Shown here in pieces: positions 6,453 through 12,675 of a stretch of 14,037 nucleotides of DNA. The notes under the pieces are model-generated. The model searched no databases and was not told where the DNA came from. It saw nothing but the letters and a program-made list of their open reading frames with translations. The translations under genes were made by a program, and so were the position numbers. Source of the DNA: Candidatus Thorarchaeota archaeon (GTDB lineage Archaea > Asgardarchaeota > Thorarchaeia > Thorarchaeales > Thorarchaeaceae); the NCBI GenBank assembly GCA_016840245.1, contig JAEOST010000326.1:1-14037 (forward strand), written 5' to 3'. The stretch's first letter is position 1. The number at the start of each line of letters is the position of its first letter.

Positions 6453-7713
6453 TTGTGGTCTTAATTTGTTCAGCTATCATCAACTTATGTGCCGGAATGT
6501 CCCTATCAACAATCACTCCAACACCAGTACGTGCTCCTTGGTGTAGTACTACTCCAGGACCAATTGATGTTCCAATTCCTGTTTTTACATCATCGCCTAT
6601 AATAGCTCCCAGTTTTCTCCTACCTGAGAGTACCCTCTTTTCCTTTACAGTAACTCTTACATCTTCGTTATCATGCCTGAGATTGGCTGTTATCGTACCA
6701 GCACCAAAATTCGACCTTCTGCCAATTATTGAGTCACCAACATATGATAGATGACCTATATTGGTCCCATCCATAATTATGCAGTTCTTGATTTCAACTG
6801 CATTTCCAATCTTTACCTTGCCACAGAGAGATGTGTATGCCCGTATGTAACAGTTTGGACCAACAACTGATCCCTTTCCGATATAGACTGGGCCTTCAAT
6901 GTATGCACCGCTTCTTATGGTTGCACCAGCCTCTACAATCACTTCCCCCTTGATTGTAGCACCCTCCTCTACTTCTCCGTCTATTCTTCTCGATGTTCCA
7001 CTCAGTACATGTTTGTTAGCTGCAAGTAAATCCCAAGGTCTTCCAATATCCACCCACCATGATGTAATCGTGTAAGCTCCTACAGTGCCATCATTGATGA
7101 GCATCGCAATTGAATCTGTAATCTCATACTCTCCTCTCTCAGAGAGCTCAGTCTTTTCAATGGCGTCCCAGAGTCCACTACTCACACCATAGAAACCGGC
7201 GTTTGATAGATTACTGTCAGTCTGTCCCGGCTTGGGCTTCTCAAACAGTTTGGTGGCTTCTCCCTTCTCCACCTCGAATATTCCATATGCTGATGGGTTA
7301 TCCACTGGATAGGCCGATACTGTCAGGCTGAATCCACCACTCTTATGGTGCTTAATCAGCTCCCTGAATGTGCCTGATCCAGCCATGACATCTCCATTCA
7401 TGAGTAAAATTGGATCGTCACCTGCAAAGTCTCTTGCATGTCCAGCTGCATGCGCTGTACCTTTCCTCTCTTTTTGTATCACGTAGCTGACTTTTAGGTT
7501 TCCCCAATCTTCAGCATCAACTGCTTCCTTCAACTGCTCGCTACGATATCCGCTGACGATGAGTACTTCCTTTATTCCTACGTCAGCAAGTGCCTTTAGG
7601 GTGTGGAAGATAAGCGGTTGTCCTGCTATCGGGAGAAGATGTTTTGGGATATTCGCTGACAATGGCAGCATACGGGTAGAGTCGCCTGCGGCGAGTATAG
7701 CGGCCTTCTTCAT
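6430..7713 (-). CDS. Bifunctional sugar-1-phosphate nucleotidyltransferase/acetyltransferase, archaeal GlmU-like
   Basis: The enzyme is predicted to acetylate an amino sugar-1-phosphate and join it to a nucleotide, giving UDP-N-acetylglucosamine or a related activated sugar for glycans. It has 427 residues, close to characterised archaeal homologues. The nucleotidyltransferase domain (about 1-230) starts with LAAGDSTRMLPL (7-18), followed by PKHLLPIAGQP (23-33) and the NGDV metal site (106-109). The signature GxGTR has Ser in place of the second Gly (S12), a variant that also occurs in archaeal relatives. From about 245 a left-handed beta-helix of hexapeptide repeats follows. H321, Y324 and N344 in the GHLSYVGDS...GAGTITANLRHD block have the same mutual spacing as the catalytic residues known from the Sulfolobus ST0452 enzyme. 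The ATG at 7713 has no clear ribosome binding site, so the transcript may be leaderless or short-leadered. The gene leads a likely operon with the radical SAM gene. Confidence 0.92.
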   Translation of the reverse strand: MKKAAILAAGDSTRMLPLSANIPKHLLPIAGQPLIFHTLKALADVGIKEVLIVSGYRSEQLKEAVDAEDWGNLKVSYVIQKERKGTAHAAGHARDFAGDDPILLMNGDVMAGSGTFRELIKHHKSGGFSLTVSAYPVDNPSAYGIFEVEKGEATKLFEKPKPGQTDSNLSNAGFYGVSSGLWDAIEKTELSERGEYEITDSIAMLINDGTVGAYTITSWWVDIGRPWDLLAANKHVLSGTSRRIDGEVEEGATIKGEVIVEAGATIRSGAYIEGPVYIGKGSVVGPNCYIRAYTSLCGKVKIGNAVEIKNCIIMDGTNIGHLSYVGDSIIGRRSNFGAGTITANLRHDNEDVRVTVKEKRVLSGRRKLGAIIGDDVKTGIGTSIGPGVVLHQGARTGVGVIVDRDIPAHKLMIAEQIKTTIDLDSGD

Positions 7714-7820
7714 TGTGAATCGAGTATGGTTTTAGAAACTGTCACTAAAGAACCTGCCCACTATCAATGAGGTGTCCTATCTCTTTGCCGCTATATTCTC
7801 CTTATGTATGAACAATTCAA

Positions 7821-7839
7821 CCGCGGTGACAGACCGCGG
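7821..7839. repeat. GC-rich perfect inverted repeat in the divergent promoter region
   Basis: CCGCGGT (7821-7827) and ACCGCGG (7833-7839) are perfect complements around GACAG. The element stands out as GC-rich within AT-rich sequence. It lies about 40 bases before the TATA-like box of the winged-helix gene at 7948 and about 110 bases before the GlmU-like gene on the other strand. No T-tract follows, so a regulator binding site is more likely than a terminator. Confidence 0.4.
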
Positions 7840-7863
7840 CATACAACTCCAGACGGCGATAGA

Positions 7864-7872
7864 TTAATATAT
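7864..7872 (+). promoter_or_regulatory. TATA-like box for the small winged-helix gene
   Basis: TTAATATAT places a transcript start near 7894. That leaves a leader of about 54 bases that includes the inverted repeat at 7898-7915 and the ribosome binding site GGTGAT. Confidence 0.5.
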
Positions 7873-7897
7873 GACTTTGTTACATAATAACTTGTTG

Positions 7898-7915
7898 CGT
7901 GAAATAAAATTCACG
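7898..7915. promoter_or_regulatory. Perfect inverted repeat at the transcript start of the small winged-helix gene
   Basis: CGTGAA (7898-7903) and TTCACG (7910-7915) are perfect complements around ATAAAA. The repeat begins just after the transcript start predicted from the TATA-like box. Such a site typically lets a dimeric repressor block polymerase, so the downstream regulator may control its own gene. That role is inferred from position. Confidence 0.45.
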
Positions 7916-7934
7916 ATAATTAAGCAGAGATATT

Positions 7935-7940
7935 GGTGAT
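7935..7940 (+). promoter_or_regulatory. Ribosome binding site for the small winged-helix gene
   Basis: GGTGAT matches the archaeal 16S rRNA anti-Shine-Dalgarno sequence fully. It is seven bases before the ATG at 7948 and ten before the ATG at 7951, and it overlaps the upstream TTG/GTG codons that would otherwise extend the frame. This sets the start at 7948. Confidence 0.55.
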
Positions 7941-7947
7941 AAAAACA

Positions 7948-8193
7948 ATGATGACCGATGCAGAACTCCAAGAAGAGCTCAAGAATCTGAAGCTCACTAA
8001 GAGCCAGATGATTGTTCTCAACATCCTCAGGAAAGAAGGTAAGAAAGGCGTGACCCCCAAGCAATTGCTTGACAAGGTTTCCTTTGCACCTAGAACTGTT
8101 CGTTATGCACTGAGGAAACTACTGAAGAAGATGTTAATCAAACGTGTTCCATGCCTTCAAGACATGAGGCAGTGGATCTATGTCCCAGCATAA
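7948..8193 (+). CDS. Small winged helix-turn-helix DNA-binding protein
   Basis: The protein is 81 residues from the ATG at 7948, just one winged-helix domain. After a short charged helix, the segment LTKSQMIVLNILRKEG forms helix 1, GVTPKQLLDKV helix 2, and SFAPRTVRYALRKLLKKMLI the recognition helix and the following turn. A short wing, IKRVPCLQDMRQWIYVP, ends the protein. The TVRYALRKL pattern is typical of MarR-like and RPC34-like archaeal winged helices. No effector domain is present, so it probably acts as a dimer or as an accessory to the transcription machinery. The perfect inverted repeat at 7898-7915 in its leader is a natural candidate operator. It is divergent from the GlmU-like gene and is followed by a terminator-like hairpin. 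The real start could also be the ATG at 7951. Confidence 0.85.
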   Translation: MMTDAELQEELKNLKLTKSQMIVLNILRKEGKKGVTPKQLLDKVSFAPRTVRYALRKLLKKMLIKRVPCLQDMRQWIYVPA

Positions 8194-8210
8194 TCGCTGT
8201 GACACCTTTT

Positions 8211-8234
8211 CCAAGAGCCCTCGGGGCTCTTTGG
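8211..8234 (+). terminator. Terminator-like hairpin after the small winged-helix gene
   Basis: AAGAGCCC (8213-8220) pairs perfectly with GGGCTCTT (8224-8231) across a TCG loop. CC/GG extends the stem past a single bulged T at 8232. It lies 18 bases after the stop codon. T-rich sequence (GATTATTTTG) follows about 15 bases later, consistent with archaeal transcript ends. Confidence 0.6.
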
Positions 8235-8305
8235 AATATACTTTGGCTGATTATTTTGTATTATTACTAAGGCCGTCTTATCTGAACGCTTATAGAGTGA
8301 TGAGT

Positions 8306-8309
8306 GAGG
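8306..8309 (+). promoter_or_regulatory. Ribosome binding site that decides the start of the ArsR-like gene
   Basis: GAGG is six bases before the ATG at 8316. The frame is also open from a GTG at 8304, but that codon overlaps the ribosome binding site, so the ATG is preferred. Confidence 0.5.
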
Positions 8310-8315
8310 AATACG

Positions 8316-9008
8316 ATGGTTGTTAGCGAGGTTTCAGGATTGGATACCGTCAAGATTCTTACTGGAGAAGAGGCGGTGCATGCTGTCAAGGCACTCAATG
8401 ATGAGAGTCGAAGGACTATTCTTCATGCACTGAGAGCTAGGCGAATGTCCTCATCTGAATTATGCGAATTTCTGTCAGCACAAGAACCTGGGAAAGAGGT
8501 AAAACCCCAGACAGTACGTTATCATCTCAAAGAGCTAGAGCGTGCAGGACTGATAACCCAGGATGGCTATGCCCCCGCAGGTAATGGTCACACTCATGTT
8601 ATGAAAAAGCTCTGGCGGGCAACTGCTGAAAACGTCTTCATAGCAACAGGCGATATGGACAATCTTCCTGATCGAACCGATGATGAGCTAGACAGTACAC
8701 TTGATCTTGTTGGAATCATGAGGGACCTTGGTTTCGCACTTGATGATGAAAACTTGACAAAGCAGCTTGCAGAAGAGTTCACAGAACGTGTACATCTAGC
8801 AGCACAGGGTCGTGTAGATGCAAGGAAAATCATGAAACAGATTCCCGCGATTGATCCTGGTCTCTATCTGACTTTGCGAAGTATACTCAGTATCATCCGT
8901 CTGAATGATGCAGACTACAAACGTTACTGGGAATTGAGCAAGCGTGTGAATGACTTCCTCCGAAAGGCATACCGCGATGGCCTTGGACGCAATCCGGAAG
9001 TCTACTGA
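8316..9008 (+). CDS. ArsR-like winged-helix transcriptional regulator
   Basis: The protein is 230 residues from the ATG at 8316. The N-terminal part, about 20-95, is a winged helix of ArsR type. ALNDESRRTILHALRARRMSS gives the first helices, followed by SELCEFLSAQ and then the recognition helix in TVRYHLKELERAGLI, with a wing around DGYAPAGNGHTH. The remaining 130 residues are helical with an acidic stretch (DRTDDELDSTLDLVG), no membrane segment and no metal-binding cysteine pair, so the signal it senses is not apparent. A weak TATA-like sequence (CTTATAGAG) lies about 23 bases before the start. The gene ends nine bases from the end of the convergent hef gene with no terminator between them. 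It is not obviously co-regulated with the small winged-helix gene, from which a hairpin separates it. The regulator call is good; the target is unknown. Confidence 0.88.
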   Translation: MVVSEVSGLDTVKILTGEEAVHAVKALNDESRRTILHALRARRMSSSELCEFLSAQEPGKEVKPQTVRYHLKELERAGLITQDGYAPAGNGHTHVMKKLWRATAENVFIATGDMDNLPDRTDDELDSTLDLVGIMRDLGFALDDENLTKQLAEEFTERVHLAAQGRVDARKIMKQIPAIDPGLYLTLRSILSIIRLNDADYKRYWELSKRVNDFLRKAYRDGLGRNPEVY

Positions 9009-9017
9009 CACATACTT

Positions 9018-11330
9018 CTATTTCTTAGTGGATTTTGGATAGACAGTGGTCAAAAGGCGTCTAATACGTCCAGCTATCTTAGGTCCAACTCCCTTCACAC
9101 TGCGAAGGTCCTTCTCGTTGGCTGAGAATACCTCATCAAGAGTCCCAAACTCTGAAAGGATAGCTCTGGATATGACAGTATCAACACCTGGGAAACCTGA
9201 GAGTATGTACTCGAGTGTTTCAGCATCAGTACTGCGAACTTCACCGGGTCTGGTTCGTAAGGGTTTCTTTGAACTCACCTGCTCTAGGTGTGCTAGTCTG
9301 TAGAGCACATTGGCAGTCTCAGTGGCATCTTGAGTCCACAGGATGGGGACTTGTATCCGAATAGCAATTGATGCCAGTGCTCCATATAGAGCTGCAGGAT
9401 TCACTGCTCTCTGACCAATCAGTCGTTCGCCTTCAATGATAAGCACTGGACGTCGATAGGCTGATCTAAGTGCACTAAGCTGGACGAAAAGCCTACCATC
9501 AATTAGAGACTGTATAAAGTCTCCAACCTCCTTCCTCTCAACTGCTACATCTTCAGATGCAATGTAGTCTCCTACTTTCAGGCTCTCACCTGTAATTTTG
9601 ACATCAAGACGTGCAAGCTCTCTGGCCACTGCAGTAGGTAGCTCTCTTGAGTCTACAATGAGTTGAATTCCATCATCATCACCCCTTCTCTCAAGAGTGG
9701 TTGTACCTGTAGGACCTGTATCTTCAACTCCCTCTTCCCGATCAAAGTCCTCAAGGCTTGTCTGTTTTTCCTCTGAGTCTTTCTCGACCTCTTCGAGAGC
9801 TGATGGCATTTTCTTCAATTTTGCTTTCACGCTCCAGTGATAGAATTCATCATGCGTACCTCTTGCAACGAATATTACTACACGACCGGGTGACCTCCTT
9901 CCGGTTCTACCTCTACGCTGAATAAATGGAACAACTGAGGGCACGCAGTCATAGAAGACCACAAGATTACACTCTGGGATATCAAGCCCCTCCTCCCCCA
10001 CTTGAGTGGCTACGAGTATGTTAAACTCGTTATTCCTGAATCCCTCAAGAACTGCAATCTGTGTCTTCTGGCTAAACCCCTTATCTGAACCCTTTGAGCT
10101 TTGACCTACAAAGCGACTCACTCTAGCATCCTCTAACTGTTCAAGGGTCTCTACGACCTCTGCTGCAGTGTCTCGGAATCGAGTAAAAACTAGAATTCTT
10201 GAATCAAGATTGACAGAGAGCTGTTCATTTACAAGCTCAAGCAATGCATCCGATTTTGGATGTCTATGTCCTTTATCCAGTAAAGCTTTCAATAAATTCT
10301 CAAACTGTCTAAATTCATTCCTTGAGATGAGATCCTTTACACCCTTTGAGCTCTTCTTGTTACGTACCTCTTCATACATACCTTGGATGTATCTGTACGT
10401 AGGCGCCAAACCCTGTGTGCCAACAAACTCCAACAGGTGTACAATCCTGAGGGCTGCTGTGAGGTTTTTGATTATGAAGAATAATTGTTTAGGGGGATCT
10501 GTGTGAGAGCCCAACTCCTTTCTGACTTCACTTTGTACTCGAAGTATCTCTTTCCGACTTAGACGACGTGCATTAGGAAGTGAAAAACCGTATTGCTTAG
10601 CAGGCTCTATATAATCATTCAACAACGAATACAGAATGTCCTTCAGGACCTCGATCTCTGATGGCAGATTGACATAATGTATGTCAGTATCAATGGCAAC
10701 TATATACTGCCTGACATCTGGACTCTTCTCGGTTCTGACCTCTACATGTGGCATACGTAGGTTATCACATATCTTCTTGATACTCTCAGGCTGATATCCT
10801 GGAGATGCAGTAAGTCCGAGTGACCTGGGGTTCTTTCCATGTTTCTCATAGAGTTCTGCAATGAAGGTGTATGCATAATTGCCTACTCCTCTGTGTGCCT
10901 CATCATAAACAATCAATGACACATCTGCCAAATCATATCTCCGTTGGACAAGATCGTTTTGCAGAGCTTGAGGTGTCATCACAATAACCCGACTATCTCT
11001 CCAAATAGAGGGTCTTCTCTCTGGTGGATCATGGCCCGTCATATAGACAATGAGGTCTTCATCTAGGTCCAGCACATTTCTTAGAAAGCGAGCCTGTTGA
11101 TCGACGAGTGGTCTTGATGGTGCAAGAACTAACACCTTAGAATCTGGATACTGCATGAGTCTCTTTGCAGCAACAAGAGCTGCAATCACAGTCTTTCCAA
11201 GTCCCGTGCTCAATACGACCATTGTACTCTTATTGGTCGATACCTCTGCTATATTGATCTGATACTCTCTGTATTCTATCTTGGCGGGTTTTATCCCTTC
11301 CATTTCTACAAAGATATCCTTCTTGACCAA
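9018..11330 (-). CDS. hef: Hef helicase-nuclease (archaeal FANCM/XPF relative)
   Basis: Hef acts on stalled replication forks: the helicase remodels branched DNA and the nuclease cuts it. All parts are present in 770 residues. Walker A is STGLGKT (K46), motif II is D143-E-A-H146, motif III is TASPG (174-178), and motif VI is QRRGRTGR (471-478). An inserted helical region lies around 220-350. A charged, probably disordered linker follows at about 505-553. The ERCC4 nuclease has DSRE (560-563), GD (587-588), the ERK-x3-D signature (598-604) and a tandem HhH motif (about 712-760). The linker contains Q523-x2-L526-x2-F529, which resembles a PCNA-binding motif. The frame opens with TTG at 11330, right after an in-frame TGA and eight bases after GAGG (11339-11342), so this start is supported; the next ATG is M10. 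The gene is divergent from the PRC-barrel-like gene. Confidence 0.95.
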   Translation of the reverse strand: MVKKDIFVEMEGIKPAKIEYREYQINIAEVSTNKSTMVVLSTGLGKTVIAALVAAKRLMQYPDSKVLVLAPSRPLVDQQARFLRNVLDLDEDLIVYMTGHDPPERRPSIWRDSRVIVMTPQALQNDLVQRRYDLADVSLIVYDEAHRGVGNYAYTFIAELYEKHGKNPRSLGLTASPGYQPESIKKICDNLRMPHVEVRTEKSPDVRQYIVAIDTDIHYVNLPSEIEVLKDILYSLLNDYIEPAKQYGFSLPNARRLSRKEILRVQSEVRKELGSHTDPPKQLFFIIKNLTAALRIVHLLEFVGTQGLAPTYRYIQGMYEEVRNKKSSKGVKDLISRNEFRQFENLLKALLDKGHRHPKSDALLELVNEQLSVNLDSRILVFTRFRDTAAEVVETLEQLEDARVSRFVGQSSKGSDKGFSQKTQIAVLEGFRNNEFNILVATQVGEEGLDIPECNLVVFYDCVPSVVPFIQRRGRTGRRSPGRVVIFVARGTHDEFYHWSVKAKLKKMPSALEEVEKDSEEKQTSLEDFDREEGVEDTGPTGTTTLERRGDDDGIQLIVDSRELPTAVARELARLDVKITGESLKVGDYIASEDVAVERKEVGDFIQSLIDGRLFVQLSALRSAYRRPVLIIEGERLIGQRAVNPAALYGALASIAIRIQVPILWTQDATETANVLYRLAHLEQVSSKKPLRTRPGEVRSTDAETLEYILSGFPGVDTVISRAILSEFGTLDEVFSANEKDLRSVKGVGPKIAGRIRRLLTTVYPKSTKK

Positions 11331-11338
11331 GACTCATT

Positions 11339-11342
11339 CCTC
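11339..11342 (-). promoter_or_regulatory. Ribosome binding site supporting the TTG start of hef
   Basis: GAGG on the minus strand lies eight bases before TTG at 11330. An in-frame stop just upstream means translation cannot begin earlier. Confidence 0.5.
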
Positions 11343-11382
11343 GTGTTCAGGCTGAGTGTATGCAATCACAAGATAATACTCG

Positions 11383-11396
11383 TTTTAATAATAATA
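11383..11396. promoter_or_regulatory. AT-rich core shared by the divergent hef and PRC-barrel-like promoters
   Basis: TTTTAATAATAATA can serve as a TATA box on either strand. On the plus strand it predicts a start near 11415, about 20 bases before the ATG at 11435. On the minus strand it predicts a start near 11363, about 33 bases before hef. There is no other strong AT-rich box in the gap, so the two promoters may compete or be co-regulated. Confidence 0.4.
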
Positions 11397-11434
11397 CCCC
11401 TACATGTTTGGATGTAACAAGGAGTCGAAATGAC

Positions 11435-11770
11435 ATGGTCACAGAAGAGACAATGCCCAGCATCGAAGCCGAGCTCTACGAATTGAGCATGCCCGGTAGA
11501 CTACTAGGTAAGGAAGTTCTTGATAACAGAGCCAGAAGAATAGGAATAGTTCGTAGTATACGCATTTCACTCCACCCCACTCGATCAGAACTGATTGTTA
11601 AGGGAGCTGAGGTTGAATTTCCAGTTGACTTCAACTCGATTGATACTGTAGGTACAGTTGTCCAACTCAACTCAGTAGTGAAAGAGGCCGAAGAGATAGA
11701 GGTCCATGATGTCATCCGTTTGCAGAAAGAAGTGCTAGATGACATACAGGCATATCTGGGTGCTAGGTAA
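11435..11770 (+). CDS. PRC-barrel-like small protein
   Basis: The protein is 111 residues from the ATG at 11435. The centre reads as a PRC-barrel-like beta domain: LLGKEVLDNRARRIGIVRSI, then SELIVKGAEVEFPVDFNSID and VGTVVQLNSVV. The LGKEVxD...xGxVxxI opening is the usual family signature. A C-terminal helix rich in Glu and Asp follows. PRC-barrel proteins in archaea are often small adaptors in RNA processing, ribosome maturation or cell division, but nothing here narrows the role. The frame is open from an ATG at 11360, but that codon lies upstream of the predicted transcript start. An AAGGAG site at 11419-11424, ten bases before 11435, supports the shorter protein. A closer ATG at 11430 is out of frame. 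The gene is divergent from hef and 71 bases before deoC. Confidence 0.8.
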   Translation: MVTEETMPSIEAELYELSMPGRLLGKEVLDNRARRIGIVRSIRISLHPTRSELIVKGAEVEFPVDFNSIDTVGTVVQLNSVVKEAEEIEVHDVIRLQKEVLDDIQAYLGAR

Positions 11771-11841
11771 AACATCCCTGCCTATCTATTCGAAGAGATT
11801 ATTAGCACGGAGGGGTGCAACACTTCTCCGGAGTTGTTCCT

Positions 11842-12663
11842 GTGGAGCTTACCGTTGAGCAATTGGCTAAAATGATTGATCACACTGTACTCAAACCTGA
11901 CACAAAGAGTAGTAAAGTGAAGCAAATCTGTGATGAGGCACTTGCCTATAATTTTGGAGCAGTATGCATCAATCTCTCTCAAGTCGAGTATGCTGCTGAG
12001 TTGTTGAAAGACTCAGATATACTGGTCTGTTGTGTTGCTGGATTTCCGTTAGGTGCCACCAGTTCTGAGGTGAAGGCCTTTGAAACCAAAGAGGCAGTTA
12101 GGTTAGGGTCACATGAGGTCGACATGGTGATGAATGTAGGCGCACATAGGGAACAAAACTACGACCTTGTGCAATCCGATATTGAAGCGGTCGTTGCAGC
12201 TGCAGGAGATGCAGAGGTCAAGGTGATCTTAGAAACTGGGCTGCTAAAAGATGATGAGACCGTTGAAGCATGTCGAATCTGCAAAGATGCAGGCGCGGAC
12301 TTTGTTAAGACTTCTACAGGTTTTGGGCCAATGGGTGCAACTCCTCATGATGTCCGTCTTATGCGAGAAACTGTGGGACCCAAAATGGGCGTTAAGGCCG
12401 CAGGAGGTATTCGCAACTTCAAAGATGCAATCAAGATGATTGAGGCCGGTGCAACACGAATCGGTGCCAGTTCCAGTATAGCAATTATCGAGGACTTCAG
12501 GTGGGCTCAATACAGTGACTCATGGATGGTACCGGACAAACCATGCTGGGACTGTCCAAGTCGTCTGGCAAGTCTCAACAAACAACCAAAAGATGTCTAT
12601 CTCTGGTACAAGCAACGTTGCATCACATGTGAACACCGTGGGGAGAATATATTCAACGACTAG
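11842..12663 (+). CDS. deoC: Deoxyribose-phosphate aldolase with a four-cysteine C-terminal extension
   Basis: DeoC cleaves 2-deoxyribose-5-phosphate to acetaldehyde and glyceraldehyde-3-phosphate. Numbered from the GTG at 11842 (273 residues), the TIM barrel begins with the usual IDHTVLKPD (12-20). It keeps the catalytic Asp in VDMVMNVG (D94), the Schiff-base lysine in FVKTSTGFG (K156) and the second lysine in GVKAAGGIR (K185), and reaches the phosphate-binding GATRIGASS near 203-211. Family members normally end soon after this, at about 220-230 residues. Here some 45 extra residues follow, holding C235-x2-C238 and C260-x2-C263, the pattern of a zinc ribbon or small metal site. The GTG at 11842 has GGAG eight bases upstream. 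The frame opens at GTG 11815, but a GGAGGGG sequence runs directly into that codon, too close to act as its ribosome binding site. The next gene starts 12 bases after the stop. Confidence 0.92.
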   Translation: MELTVEQLAKMIDHTVLKPDTKSSKVKQICDEALAYNFGAVCINLSQVEYAAELLKDSDILVCCVAGFPLGATSSEVKAFETKEAVRLGSHEVDMVMNVGAHREQNYDLVQSDIEAVVAAAGDAEVKVILETGLLKDDETVEACRICKDAGADFVKTSTGFGPMGATPHDVRLMRETVGPKMGVKAAGGIRNFKDAIKMIEAGATRIGASSSIAIIEDFRWAQYSDSWMVPDKPCWDCPSRLASLNKQPKDVYLWYKQRCITCEHRGENIFND

Positions 12664-12668
12664 GAGGA
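12662..12668 (+). promoter_or_regulatory. Strong ribosome binding site for the aldehyde:ferredoxin oxidoreductase gene
   Basis: AGGAGGA overlaps the deoC stop codon (12661-12663) and has eight bases between GGAGG and the TTG at 12676. Because the start codon is TTG, this site decides the start of the gene. Confidence 0.65.
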
Positions 12669-12675
12669 ATGAGAT

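Noticed and set aside
7684..7686. Gly-to-Ser change in the GxGTR motif of the GlmU-like enzyme as a sign of inactivation
   Set aside because: Ser at this position also occurs in archaeal sugar nucleotidyltransferases, and all other motifs are intact.
7800..7860. GC-rich stretch considered as a tRNA gene
   Set aside because: No acceptor stem, anticodon arm or TTCRANNY T-loop could be fitted; only the seven-base inverted repeat remains.
7948..7990. C-box-like ATGATGA followed by CTGA, suggesting a C/D box guide RNA
   Set aside because: The ATGATGA is the double start codon of a well-supported winged-helix gene. The spacing to CTGA is short, and no matching internal C'/D' boxes are visible.
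11360..11434. N-terminal extension of the PRC-barrel-like gene from the ATG at 11360
   Set aside because: The extra 25 residues are Asn/Thr-rich and lie upstream of the predicted transcript start. A ribosome binding site at 11419-11424 supports the start at 11435.
11815..11841. DeoC start at GTG 11815
   Set aside because: The GGAGGGG sequence runs directly into this codon, leaving no spacer, while the GTG at 11842 has GGAG at the normal distance of eight bases and gives the usual DeoC N-terminus.
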